Assembly (NCBI GenBank): GCA_964425135.1
Contig: CAYRKW010000066.1
Location: forward strand, 1 to 18,126
DNA: 18,126 bases
Source of the DNA: CAYLLD01 sp964425135
GTDB taxonomy: Bacteria; Pseudomonadota; Alphaproteobacteria; Rhodobacterales; Rhodobacteraceae
Direction of reading: 5' to 3'
This document shows positions 6,508-13,738 of this stretch, in pieces. The notes below the pieces were generated by a model that saw only the letters and a list, made by a program, of their open reading frames with translations, had not been told where the DNA came from and did not search any database. Both the position numbers and the translations under genes were made by a program. Position 1 is the stretch's first letter. Each line of letters starts with the position of its first letter.

Positions 6508-6987
6508 ATGAACAACAAGCTGATTGCTGCTGCTTTGGTTGTGCAAACCGTCTCGCTTGCACTGTTTTGCTATCAGTTTCTAGGCACGCTAATCGCATCG
6601 CCTGCGCTCAAAATCACATGGCGGATCCACGAGATGATCGAGATCACCTCGATTGTCGGCTTGGTCGTGGGGGCTTGCATGACGCTCTACGCGCTGCGTG
6701 CGTCGTTGAAGCGGACAAAGCGGGTGGAAGAGCAATTGGCGATAGCCTCTGCCTCTTTTCATCAGATGATGCTGGCCAAATTTGACGACTGGGCCTTGTC
6801 GGATGCGGAGCGGGAAGTGGCCACGATGATCATTAAGGGGTTCTCGGTTGCCGAGATCGCTGAGATGCGCAACACATCGCAAGGGACGATCAAGGCGCAA
6901 AACACGGCGATTTATCAAAAATCAGGCGTGTCGGGGCGGGTGCAGCTGGTGAGCTTTTTCCTTGAGGAATTGACCGCAGATTTGTGA
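6508..6987 (+). CDS. Membrane-anchored LuxR-type HTH regulator
   Basis: A 159-residue protein with two membrane segments (about 5-27 and 46-64, joined by a short loop 28-45 predicted periplasmic), a charged linker/coiled region (66-92) and a C-terminal LuxR/GerE DNA-binding domain (about 95-155). The HTH shows the family pattern: LSDAEREVATMIIKGFSVAEIA, then SQGTIKAQNTAIYQKSGVSGRVQLV. There is no receiver or autoinducer-binding domain, so any signal must come through the membrane part or a partner. ATG at 6508 was chosen because GGGGAGA lies 3-8 bases upstream; the longer frame from TTG at 6421 adds 29 unremarkable residues and covers the hairpin. It follows the acidic PepSY-like gene, whose promoter repeats are a candidate target. 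Fold assignment is secure, target and signal are inferred. Confidence 0.85.
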   Translation: MNNKLIAAALVVQTVSLALFCYQFLGTLIASPALKITWRIHEMIEITSIVGLVVGACMTLYALRASLKRTKRVEEQLAIASASFHQMMLAKFDDWALSDAEREVATMIIKGFSVAEIAEMRNTSQGTIKAQNTAIYQKSGVSGRVQLVSFFLEELTADL

Positions 6988-7006
6988 GTCTTTCTGATAG
7001 TCGGAG

Positions 7007-7034
7007 ATTTTGCGCTTCGATATTCGCGCGAAAT
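7007..7034 (+). terminator. Weak terminator candidate after LuxR-type gene
   Basis: A 9-bp stem, ATTTTGCGC (7007-7015) with GCGCGAAAT (7026-7034), one G-U pair and a 10-nt loop, starts 20 bp after the LuxR-type stop codon. Only a short T stretch follows (GCATTTAAAA), so its efficiency as an intrinsic terminator is doubtful. Confidence 0.35.
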
Positions 7035-7067
7035 AGCATTTAAAAACAAACGCCTAAAAGCGCATTC

Positions 7068-7118
7068 TCAAACTACTATATATTTAGTTTGACAGTTTTA
7101 GTAGATTCTGCCCATGCT
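7068..7118 (+). promoter_or_regulatory. Candidate promoter and operator of glycerol transporter operon
   Basis: A perfect dyad, TCAAACTA (7068-7075) and TAGTTTGA (7085-7092) around an AT-rich 9-bp spacer, overlaps a consensus -35 box TTGACA (7089-7094). The best -10 at 18-bp spacing, CATGCT (7113-7118), is poor. A second, weaker inverted pair CTACTA (7073-7078) / TAGTAG (7099-7104) spans the same -35. The layout suggests a dimeric repressor covering the -35; which one (a distal GlpR, or the BlaI-type protein encoded at the operon end) is unknown. The glpV ATG at 7173 has GGGAG 8 bases upstream. Confidence 0.45.
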
Positions 7119-7172
7119 GAAGGAGCCGCTCAAAATGCGGTCCAAAAATAATATAACTAGGGAGACTACCTG

Positions 7173-8909
7173 ATGCGCAAACATCTATTCTGTGCTGTGG
7201 CTATCTCGGCCATGATTGCTGGATCGGGCGGCGCTTTGGCGGATGCTGATGCTGCAAAACGCTGGATTGATTCCGAGTTCCAACCCTCCACGCTCAGCAA
7301 AGACGAGCAAATGGCAGAGATGCAGTGGTTCATTGATGCCGCCAAGCCCTATGCGGGTATGGAGATCAATGTATTGTCCGAAGGTATCCCGACACATGGA
7401 TACGAGTCTGAGGTTCTGACAAAAGCGTTTGAAGAGATTACCGGCATTACGGTCAATCACCAGATTTTGGGTGAAGGCGAGGTGGTGCAGGCGGTGCAAA
7501 CCCAAATGCAGACCCAGCGGAACCTTTATGATGGCTATGTAAACGACAGTGATCTGATCGGGACGCACTCACGCTTGCAGCTTGCCTATAACCTGACCGA
7601 GCAAATGGCGGGTGAGTGGGCGGCGACGACATCGCCGACGCTGGATCTAGACGACTTTATGGGGATCAGCTTCACCACCGGGCCGGACGGTAATCTCTAT
7701 CAGCTTCCTGACCAGCAGTTCGCGAACCTCTACTGGTTCCGCAAGGACTGGTTCGACCGCGAAGACCTTCAAACCGCCTTCAAGGCCAAATACGGCTATG
7801 ATCTGGGCGTTCCGGTAAACTGGTCGGCCTATGAAGATATCGCGGCGTTTTTCTCGGAGGATGTGAAGAACATTGATGGCGTCGATATCTTTGGCCACAT
7901 GGATTACGGAAAACGCGCGCCTGATCTGGGCTGGCGGATGACCGATGCGTGGCTGTCGATGGCTGGCGCTGGCTCTAAGGGCGAGCCGAACGGGGTGCCG
8001 ATTGATGAGTGGGGCATCCGCATGGAAGCGGGCTCATGCAACCCGGCTGGTGCATCTGTGGAGCGCGGCGGCGCGGCCAACGGTCCAGCTGCGGTTTATG
8101 CGATCCGCAAGTGGGATGAGTGGCTGCGCAACTATGCGCCGCCCGGTGCAGCATCCTATGACTTCTACCAGTCTCTGCCTGCACTTGCGCAAGGCAATGT
8201 GGCTCAACAGATTTTCTGGTACACGGCCTTTACCGCGGACATGGTGAAACCGCAGTCGGAGGGCAACAACACCGTGGATGCGGAGGGAAATCCCCTGTGG
8301 CGGATGGCACCGAGCCCGCATGGTCCGTATTGGGAAGAAGGCCAGAAAGTCGGTTATCAGGATGTGGGGTCCTGGACGTTCCTCAAATCCACCCCATCGG
8401 ATCGCGCACAAGCGGCTTGGCTTTATGCTCAGTTCGTGACTTCCAAGACGGTCGATGTAAAGAAGTCCCATGTGGGTCTGACCTTTGCACGCGATAGTTC
8501 GGTCAATCACGAAAGCTTCACCGAACGCGCACCAAAACTCGGCGGGTTGGTTGAGTTCTATCGCTCGCCCGATCGTGTGCGCTGGTCGCCAACGGGTATC
8601 AACGTGCCTGACTATCCAAAATTGGCGCAAATCTGGTGGCAGCAGATCGGGGACGTAAACTCCGGTGCCTTTACGCCGCAAGAGGCGATGAACCGTTTGG
8701 CTGAAGAGATGGATATCACCATGGCACGGATGCAGCAGGCGGATGAAGCGGCCAATGTCTATGGCGGCTGTGGACCACGTCTGAACGATCCGAAGGATGC
8801 ATCCGAATGGCTCGGAAAGGGCGGGGCGAAAGCCAAGCTCGACAACGAAAAGCCGCAAGGCCAAACCGTCAATTATGACGAGTTGGTCTCTCGCTGGGCG
8901 GCTCAATAA
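7173..8909 (+). CDS. glpV: ABC transporter periplasmic binding protein, glycerol type
   Basis: A 578-residue family-1 (UgpB/MalE-like, COG1653) solute-binding protein. Residues 1-23 are a Sec signal peptide (MRKHLFCAVAISAMIAG, cleavage after ALA) without a lipobox, so the mature protein should be free in the periplasm. It is longer than the usual 400-450 residues of this class, as is typical of the GlpV group. The mature part has the expected fold markers, e.g. the strand INVLSEGIPTHGYE followed by LTKAFEEITGITVNHQ, and Trp/Tyr-rich stretches (LYWFRKDWF) suited to polyol binding. It heads a gene order binding protein, two ATPases, two permeases and DUF2160 that matches the glycerol importer GlpSTPQUV of Rhizobium leguminosarum. 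GGGAG lies 8 bases before the ATG. A 12-bp hairpin follows the stop. Glycerol is the family-based substrate; no glpD or glpK is in view to confirm it. Confidence 0.85.
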   Translation: MRKHLFCAVAISAMIAGSGGALADADAAKRWIDSEFQPSTLSKDEQMAEMQWFIDAAKPYAGMEINVLSEGIPTHGYESEVLTKAFEEITGITVNHQILGEGEVVQAVQTQMQTQRNLYDGYVNDSDLIGTHSRLQLAYNLTEQMAGEWAATTSPTLDLDDFMGISFTTGPDGNLYQLPDQQFANLYWFRKDWFDREDLQTAFKAKYGYDLGVPVNWSAYEDIAAFFSEDVKNIDGVDIFGHMDYGKRAPDLGWRMTDAWLSMAGAGSKGEPNGVPIDEWGIRMEAGSCNPAGASVERGGAANGPAAVYAIRKWDEWLRNYAPPGAASYDFYQSLPALAQGNVAQQIFWYTAFTADMVKPQSEGNNTVDAEGNPLWRMAPSPHGPYWEEGQKVGYQDVGSWTFLKSTPSDRAQAAWLYAQFVTSKTVDVKKSHVGLTFARDSSVNHESFTERAPKLGGLVEFYRSPDRVRWSPTGINVPDYPKLAQIWWQQIGDVNSGAFTPQEAMNRLAEEMDITMARMQQADEAANVYGGCGPRLNDPKDASEWLGKGGAKAKLDNEKPQGQTVNYDELVSRWAAQ

Positions 8910-8930
8910 GACCCACACCCACCAGCACAC

Positions 8931-8962
8931 GGACCGGGGCGCAGACAATCGCGCCCCGGTCC
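8931..8962 (+). promoter_or_regulatory. Perfect 12-bp intercistronic hairpin glpV-glpS
   Basis: GGACCGGGGCGC (8931-8942) pairs perfectly with GCGCCCCGGTCC (8951-8962) around an 8-nt loop, 21 bp after the glpV stop and 36 bp before glpS. No U-tract follows. By analogy with malE-malF it would protect the binding-protein message from 3' decay or partly attenuate read-through, giving more binding protein than ATPase. Confidence 0.75.
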
Positions 8963-8998
8963 AACTGATCAACGATATGTATTGAGGCAGCGAGACCC

Positions 8999-10063
8999 AT
9001 GACGCTCGAATTGCGCGAAGCAACCAAACGTGTCGGCGCCATTGACCACATCAAGCCTACATCGCTTGTTCTTGAACCGGGTGAGTTCAACGTCCTTCTG
9101 GGGCGGACCGGATCGGGCAAGACCAGCCTGATCAAGTTGATGGCCGGTCTTGATCCGCTGGCGTCTGGTCAGATTTTCATGAACGGCGTGGATGTCTCCA
9201 AACAATCAACCCAAGCCCGCAAAATCAGCCTCGTGCATCAGTTCTTTGTCAACTACCCGCACATGACTGTTTTCGATAACATCGCCTCCCCGCTGAAGGT
9301 CGCGGGCATGGCGAAATCTGAAATTCAGGGGCGCGTGGAGGAGGCAGCAGATATCTTGCAATTGCGTCCGATGCTGCACCGGCGCCCGCATGAATTGTCG
9401 GGCGGACAACAGCAGCGCACTGCGCTGGCGCGCGCAATTGCCAAGGAAAGCAACGCTGTGTTTCTGGACGAGCCGTTGGCCAATCTCGATTACAAGCTGC
9501 GCGAGGAGTTGCGCGAGCAATTGCCCGAACTGTTCGCAGGGCGCGGCGCGGTCGTAGTCTATGCCACGTCAGAGCCGGAAGAGGCGCTCTTGCTGGGCGG
9601 CACTTCAGCGCTAATGCACGATGGCACGGTGGCGCAATTTGGTCCCACCGCACACATCTACCGCCATCCGCAATCGCTTCTGGCGGCCTCCGTATTCTCC
9701 GACCCGCCGATCAATGCAGCGAAAGTGACGAAGTCCGGCACGATCGTATCACTGAACGCCCGAACCCAATGGCCGCTCGATGGTGCCGCCGCGGGTTTGG
9801 CGGATGGCGCGTACACCGTCGCCGTGCGTCCTGACAATGTGCGCCCACAAGCCGATGCCGTCCACCGGATCGAGGTTGTTGGCACGGTGCAAGTGACGGA
9901 GTTGTCCGGCTCCGAAAGCTCGGCCCATTTCGATGTGGATGGCCAATCCTGGGTGTCGCTCGCTCATGGCGTTCACCCCTATAAGATCGGTGCGGATCAC
10001 AGTTTTTACATCAATCCTGATCGCTGCTTCTACTTCGATCAAGGCGGGGCGTTGGTGGCGTAG
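8999..10063 (+). CDS. glpS: Glycerol ABC transporter ATPase subunit 1
   Basis: A 354-residue CUT1-type ABC ATPase with a C-terminal regulatory (TOBE-like) region, one of two different nucleotide-binding subunits in the importer. Walker A GRTGSGKT (35-42, Lys41), Q-loop Gln81 in VHQFFVNYPHMTV, intact signature LSGGQQQR (133-140), Walker B AVFLDEP with Asp157 and Glu158, D-loop NLD. The switch histidine is missing: the segment reads VVVYATSEPEEA, with Ser191 where VTHDQ-type proteins have His. In the GlpS/GlpT dimer this defect coincides with the degenerate signature of GlpT, so both faults fall in one ATP site. GAGG at 8984-8987 lies 11 bases before the ATG. The stop codon overlaps the glpT GTG start by one base. 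The C-terminal 130 residues could bind a regulator, as in MalK. Confidence 0.9.
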   Translation: MTLELREATKRVGAIDHIKPTSLVLEPGEFNVLLGRTGSGKTSLIKLMAGLDPLASGQIFMNGVDVSKQSTQARKISLVHQFFVNYPHMTVFDNIASPLKVAGMAKSEIQGRVEEAADILQLRPMLHRRPHELSGGQQQRTALARAIAKESNAVFLDEPLANLDYKLREELREQLPELFAGRGAVVVYATSEPEEALLLGGTSALMHDGTVAQFGPTAHIYRHPQSLLAASVFSDPPINAAKVTKSGTIVSLNARTQWPLDGAAAGLADGAYTVAVRPDNVRPQADAVHRIEVVGTVQVTELSGSESSAHFDVDGQSWVSLAHGVHPYKIGADHSFYINPDRCFYFDQGGALVA

Positions 10064-11133
10064 TGGCAAAGGTAACGCTCTCCCATCTCAAGCACAGCTA
10101 CATGCCGAACCCGAAGTCGACCGAAGACTATGCGCTCAAAGAGATCGACTTGGATTGGAGCGATGGCGGCGCCTACGCGCTGCTTGGCCCCTCCGGTTGC
10201 GGCAAGTCCACGCTCTTGAATATCATCTCCGGCCTGCTGACGCCGTCGAACGGCAAAGTGCTGTTCGATGATCGCGATGTCACCGCGCTGCCGCCCGATC
10301 AGCGCAACATCGCGCAAGTGTTCCAGTTTCCGGTGATCTACGACACCATGACCGTCTACGACAATCTCGCATTTCCCTTGCGCAATCGCGGTGCAAGCGA
10401 GGCTCATGTTGATGCGCGTGTGCAGGAGATCGCCAAGATGCTCGACGTGACCGACATGCTGGGCAAACGTGCCGCAGGACTGTCGCCTGACAACAAGCAG
10501 AAAATCTCGATGGGGCGCGGTTTGGTGCGCGAGGACGTCAATGTGTTGATGTTCGATGAGCCGCTAACTGTCATTGACCCGCATCTCAAATGGAAGCTGC
10601 GCTCGAAGCTGAAAGAGCTGCACAGCCGTGTGAAAGCGACGATGATCTACGTCACCCACGATCAGACCGAGGCGTTGACCTTCGCGGATCAAGTGGTGGT
10701 GATGCAAGAGGGCGAGATTGTGCAGATCGGAACGCCTGTGGAGCTCTTCGAGCGGCCTGCACATACGTTTGTCGGGCACTTTATCGGGTCGCCGGGCATG
10801 AATGTGTTGCCTGCGCAGGTGCGCGGCGGGGCGGTTTATTTCGGTGATGCGCAGGTTGAGATCGAGGGTGCGACAGCAGTGGATGGTAGCGCGCAGATCG
10901 GTGTGCGGCCTGAATTCGTATCGGTGAGCGATCAGGGCGTTCCGGCAGTGGTGCGCGCGGTCACGGATGTGGGCCGACATGCTGTGATTACGGCGATGGC
11001 GGGCGATGTTAGCATCAAGGCGATTTCCCAAGATGATGTGCCTGAGCAGGGGCAGGCGATCCATTTGAAGTTCGAGCCAAGCCAGACGCGCATCTACAAG
11101 GACGGCTGGATCGCATCGGAGGTGCGGACATGA
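10063..11133 (+). CDS. glpT: Glycerol ABC transporter ATPase subunit 2
   Basis: A 356-residue CUT1-type ABC ATPase, partner of GlpS. It starts with GTG in TAGTG, overlapping the glpS stop by one base, so translation is probably coupled; the first residues form the expected strand (KVTLSHLKHSY), which makes the later ATG at 10102 unlikely. Walker A GPSGCGKST (42-50, Lys48), Gln88, Walker B VLMFDEP with Asp165/Glu166 and switch His199 in YVTHDQTEA are all present. The ABC signature is not: LSGGQ is replaced by LSPDNKQKISMGRGL (from 140). The ATP site formed by GlpT Walker A and GlpS LSGGQ should work; the reciprocal site should not hydrolyse well. A TOBE-like C-terminal region follows. glpT here is the rhizobial ABC gene name, unrelated to the E. 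coli glycerol-3-phosphate antiporter. Confidence 0.9.
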   Translation: MAKVTLSHLKHSYMPNPKSTEDYALKEIDLDWSDGGAYALLGPSGCGKSTLLNIISGLLTPSNGKVLFDDRDVTALPPDQRNIAQVFQFPVIYDTMTVYDNLAFPLRNRGASEAHVDARVQEIAKMLDVTDMLGKRAAGLSPDNKQKISMGRGLVREDVNVLMFDEPLTVIDPHLKWKLRSKLKELHSRVKATMIYVTHDQTEALTFADQVVVMQEGEIVQIGTPVELFERPAHTFVGHFIGSPGMNVLPAQVRGGAVYFGDAQVEIEGATAVDGSAQIGVRPEFVSVSDQGVPAVVRAVTDVGRHAVITAMAGDVSIKAISQDDVPEQGQAIHLKFEPSQTRIYKDGWIASEVRT

Positions 11134-11157
11134 TGGCGCGTGATCAAACTGTTAGAG

Positions 11158-11265
11158 GCCCCGGATCATTGTCCGGGGCGGGCGGGATTGCAGGGGGCGT
11201 CCCGGACTTGATCCGGGACCTCCTGCGCTGTTGTGGCGAGGCCCCGGATCGCGTCCGGAACGGGG
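11158..11265 (+). repeat. Cluster of three REP-like palindromes
   Basis: The 142-bp gap between glpT and glpP holds three related GC-rich palindromes. Unit 1: GCCCCGGA / TCCGGGGC (11158-11165, 11172-11179). Unit 2, inverted: GTCCCGGA / TCCGGGAC (11199-11206, 11212-11219). Unit 3, direct and decayed: CCGGA / TCCGG (11244-11248, 11254-11258) with flanks matching unit 1. Read in one direction all fit AGGYCCCGGATC then GTCCGG. Unit 3 supplies the GGGGAGG ribosome site of glpP. The alternating orientation resembles a BIME/REP cluster; very similar CCCGGA-TCCGGG repeats are, to my recollection, dispersed in many alphaproteobacterial genomes. Confidence 0.75.
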
Positions 11266-11275
11266 AGGCTTTGCG

Positions 11276-12139
11276 ATGAAGACCGTTAACCAGAAAGCCT
11301 GGTTTTTCGTGCTGCCGGTTTTGTTCCTGGTCGCCTTCAACGCGCTCATTCCGATGATGACGGTGGTGAATTACTCAGTGCAGGAGACTTTCGGGAACAA
11401 CGTCTTTTTCTGGCAGGGGCTCGATTGGTTCGAGCAGCTTTTGCGCTCTGACAGATTTCACGCAGCCCTTGGACGGCAGTTCCTTTTCACAGGCCTGATC
11501 CTTGCTATCGAAATTCCGCTGGGCGTGATCATCGCACTGTCGATGCCGCGCTCTGGTTTCTGGGTGCCGGTGTGCCTTGTGACTATGGCGTTGCCGATGC
11601 TGATCCCTTGGAACGTGGTGGGCGCAATGTGGAATATCTTCACGCTGCCCGATATCGGCCTTCTGGGCTATTTCATGAACCACACGCTTGGGATCAATTA
11701 TGATATGACCCAGAGCCCGTTTGCCGCTTGGGTGACGATCATCACTATGGATGTGTGGCACTGGACCTCGTTGGTGGTCCTCTTGAGCTATGCGGGTCTC
11801 GTGTCGATCCCGGACGCCTATTATCAGGCGGCGAAAATCGACGGGGCAAGCCCTTGGAAAGTGTTTCGCTACGTCCAATTGCCAAAGATGAAGCAGGTGC
11901 TCACAATCGCGATCCTGCTGCGCTTTATGGACAGCTTCAACATCTATACCGAGCCCTTTGTGCTGACCGGTGGCGGGCCGGGCAATTCGACGACGCTCTT
12001 GTCGATTGATCTGGTGAAAATCGCGCTGGGACAGTTCGATCTGGGACCGGCTGCGGCGATGAGCCTGATCTATTTCGCCATCACGCTGCTGGTCAGCTGG
12101 CTCTTCTACACCCTCATGACAAAGGATGACGCGAAATGA
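11276..12139 (+). CDS. glpP: Glycerol ABC transporter permease subunit 1
   Basis: A 287-residue inner-membrane permease of the CUT1/MalF class (BPD_transp_1), forming half of the channel with GlpQ. It has a hydrophobic N-terminal segment (AWFFVLPVLFLVAFNALIPM) and about six membrane spans in total. The EAA-type loop that contacts the ATPase reads YYQAAKIDGASPWKVFRYVQLP in the second half, with the conserved Ala/Gly-Ala spacing. ATG at 11276 was chosen because GGGGAGG (11262-11268) lies 7 bases upstream; a longer open frame from 11231 would translate the REP-like repeat and adds no plausible sequence. The last codon overlaps the glpQ start (ATGA), indicating coupled translation. A REP-like cluster separates it from the ATPase genes, so its level may be set separately. 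Confidence 0.92.
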   Translation: MKTVNQKAWFFVLPVLFLVAFNALIPMMTVVNYSVQETFGNNVFFWQGLDWFEQLLRSDRFHAALGRQFLFTGLILAIEIPLGVIIALSMPRSGFWVPVCLVTMALPMLIPWNVVGAMWNIFTLPDIGLLGYFMNHTLGINYDMTQSPFAAWVTIITMDVWHWTSLVVLLSYAGLVSIPDAYYQAAKIDGASPWKVFRYVQLPKMKQVLTIAILLRFMDSFNIYTEPFVLTGGGPGNSTTLLSIDLVKIALGQFDLGPAAAMSLIYFAITLLVSWLFYTLMTKDDAK

Positions 12140-12933
12140 AAAAACGCGCGCTGATCCCGATCCTCTACATCGCGTTTTTGCTCCTGCCGATCTATTGGCT
12201 GGTGGCGATGTCGTTCAAGACGACGAATGAAATCCTGTCCGGCTTCTCGCTGTTCCCGCAGACTTTTACGACTGAGAATTACCGGGTCATTTTCACCGAC
12301 CCGACATGGTATTGGGGTTATATCAACTCGATTATCTATGTCTCGCTCAATACTGTCATCTCGGTCTGCGTTGCACTGCCCGCCGCCTACGCCTTCTCGC
12401 GCTATCGGTTCCTTGGAGACAAGCAGCTCTTTTTCTGGCTCCTGACCAACCGGATGGCACCTGCGGCCGTTTTTGCGCTGCCATTCTTCCAGCTTTATTC
12501 CGCCGTTGGCCTCTTTGATACCCATTTGGCGGTGGCGCTGGCGCATTGCCTCTTTAACATCCCGCTCGCGGTCTGGATATTGGAAGGGTTCATGGGGGGC
12601 GTGCCCAAGGAGCTCGATGAGACGGCTTACGTGGACGGTTATTCCTTCCCGCGCTTTTTCGTGCAAATTTTCCTGCCCACGATCAAGGCTGGCGTCGGGG
12701 TGGCGGCGTTTTTCTGCTTCATGTTCTCCTGGGTCGAGCTCTTGCTCGCCAAGACGCTGACGGCGGTGCAGGCCAAGCCGATTGCTGCGACCATGACCAA
12801 AACCGCGTCATCGGCAGGATATGAGCTGGGGCTGCTGGCAGCGGCCGGAACGCTGACGATCATTCCGGGCGCTATCGTGATCTATTTTGTGCGCAATTAC
12901 ATCGCCAAGGGCTTTGCGCTGGGGAGGGTGTGA
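12136..12933 (+). CDS. glpQ: Glycerol ABC transporter permease subunit 2
   Basis: A 265-residue inner-membrane permease of the MalG class (BPD_transp_1). The first span (LIPILYIAFLLLPIYWLVAMSFK) and the extracytoplasmic segment with NYRVIFTDPTWYWGYINS are typical of CUT1 second permeases. The EAA loop reads ELDETAYVDGYSFPRFFVQIFLP, which would dock onto one of the two ATPases. ATG at 12136 overlaps the glpP stop by 4 bases and has AAAGGA 9 bases upstream. The stop overlaps the next gene by one base, so glpP, glpQ and glpU form a tightly coupled block. The C-terminus VRNYIAKGFALGRV is the usual MalG-like tail. glpQ here is the rhizobial ABC gene name, not the E. coli phosphodiesterase. Confidence 0.93.
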   Translation: MKKRALIPILYIAFLLLPIYWLVAMSFKTTNEILSGFSLFPQTFTTENYRVIFTDPTWYWGYINSIIYVSLNTVISVCVALPAAYAFSRYRFLGDKQLFFWLLTNRMAPAAVFALPFFQLYSAVGLFDTHLAVALAHCLFNIPLAVWILEGFMGGVPKELDETAYVDGYSFPRFFVQIFLPTIKAGVGVAAFFCFMFSWVELLLAKTLTAVQAKPIAATMTKTASSAGYELGLLAAAGTLTIIPGAIVIYFVRNYIAKGFALGRV

Positions 12934-13328
12934 TGGAAATTCTATCGCTTCTCGGGATTGGCCCTGCGCAAGCCCAGAATAGCGCAGGTTGGGGCAATGT
13001 CGCCAAAGAGGCGGAGGCGAAAGGGTTTTCCTTCACCGATCCATTGTTTGGTGGCACATGGATGGCCTGGACCGGGGCGACTGCGCTGGTGTTTGTCGGC
13101 ATATTCTCTGCCATGTTCATCATCACGATTCTGGAGATACGGCGTCCCGGCGGGGACGAACGCAGGGGCGTTCTGGGTCTGACAACGACACGGGGCGACA
13201 GGCTCTTTATCACGCTTTTAGGCACGGCTTATATATTCCTTGCATGGCTTGGAATTATGGGTATGCCCTTGTGGGCCCCGCTGGCCATCAGTATTGGCTG
13301 GGGCGTCTTTTGCTTTTGGAAAGTGTAG
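12933..13328 (+). CDS. glpU: DUF2160 small membrane protein of glycerol transporter
   Basis: A 131-residue inner-membrane protein of the DUF2160 family, known from glycerol ABC operons, where it is called GlpU; its exact role is unclear. After a short N-terminus come a Gly/Trp-rich segment (DPLFGGTWMAWTG), a strong membrane span (about 45-66), the charged loop LEIRRPGGDERRGVLGLTTTRGDRL and two further spans (about 93-110 and 113-129), ending FWKV. The ATG at 12933 overlaps the glpQ stop by one base with GGGGAGG 5 bases upstream; the GTG codon one triplet earlier is the alternative. Presence of this gene is the best single clue that the transporter is of the glycerol type. The BlaI-type gene starts only 11 bases after its stop. 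Confidence 0.9.
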   Translation: MEILSLLGIGPAQAQNSAGWGNVAKEAEAKGFSFTDPLFGGTWMAWTGATALVFVGIFSAMFIITILEIRRPGGDERRGVLGLTTTRGDRLFITLLGTAYIFLAWLGIMGMPLWAPLAISIGWGVFCFWKV

Positions 13329-13339
13329 CGGTTTTAGCG

Positions 13340-13738
13340 ATGCGGCAGAAAAAGAAAAACGAGTTTCTCACCGAGGTCGAGTTGGAGTTCATGTCGCGCC
13401 TTTGGGATTTGGGCGAAGCGTCGGTGCGAGACGTTTTGGAGGCGCTCGATGCCTCGCGCAACCTTGCCTACACCTCTGCGGCAACTATCATGCGCATTTT
13501 GGAACAAAAAGGTTTTGTGAAGAGCGAGAAGCGGGGAAAAACCTTCTACTACAAGGCTTTGGTGGCCAAAGACACCTATCAAACCCGCTCTATCCGGCGG
13601 CTTTCGGATGCGCTTTTTGACAAATCGCCTGCGACTTTGGTCGCCAGACTGGTTGACGACAACGACCTTTCGGAGGCAGCCTTGGCGGAAATACGCGCGT
13701 TGCTCGATGGAAAGTTGAACGACAATGATAGAGATTAG
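13340..13738 (+). CDS. BlaI/MecI/CopY-family repressor
   Basis: A 132-residue winged-helix repressor of the BlaI/MecI family (Penicillinase_R). The N-terminal DNA-binding half is typical: LTEVELEFMSRLWDLGEASVRDVLEAL, then recognition helix AYTSAATIMRILEQKGFV (43-60) and the wing EKRGKTFYYKAL. The C-terminal half (75-125) is the dimerisation domain; the region around 98-104 (ATLVARL) corresponds to where BlaI/MecI are cut by their partner protease. The ATG at 13340 lies 11 bases after the glpU stop without a clear ribosome site, so it may rely on translational coupling. It overlaps the M56 protease gene by 14 bp. Members control beta-lactamase, copper or other envelope-stress genes; here the neighbours suggest control of the transporter operon or of itself. 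Confidence 0.9.
   Translation: MRQKKKNEFLTEVELEFMSRLWDLGEASVRDVLEALDASRNLAYTSAATIMRILEQKGFVKSEKRGKTFYYKALVAKDTYQTRSIRRLSDALFDKSPATLVARLVDDNDLSEAALAEIRALLDGKLNDNDRD

Noticed and set aside
6175..6546. Minus-strand open frame coding a poly-serine protein
   Set aside because: It is the reverse complement of the Asp codon run in the acidic secreted protein; no ribosome site or signal supports it.
8034..9023. 329-codon minus-strand open frame opposite glpV
   Set aside because: No motif or ribosome site; it runs through the intercistronic hairpin and is a shadow of the binding-protein gene.
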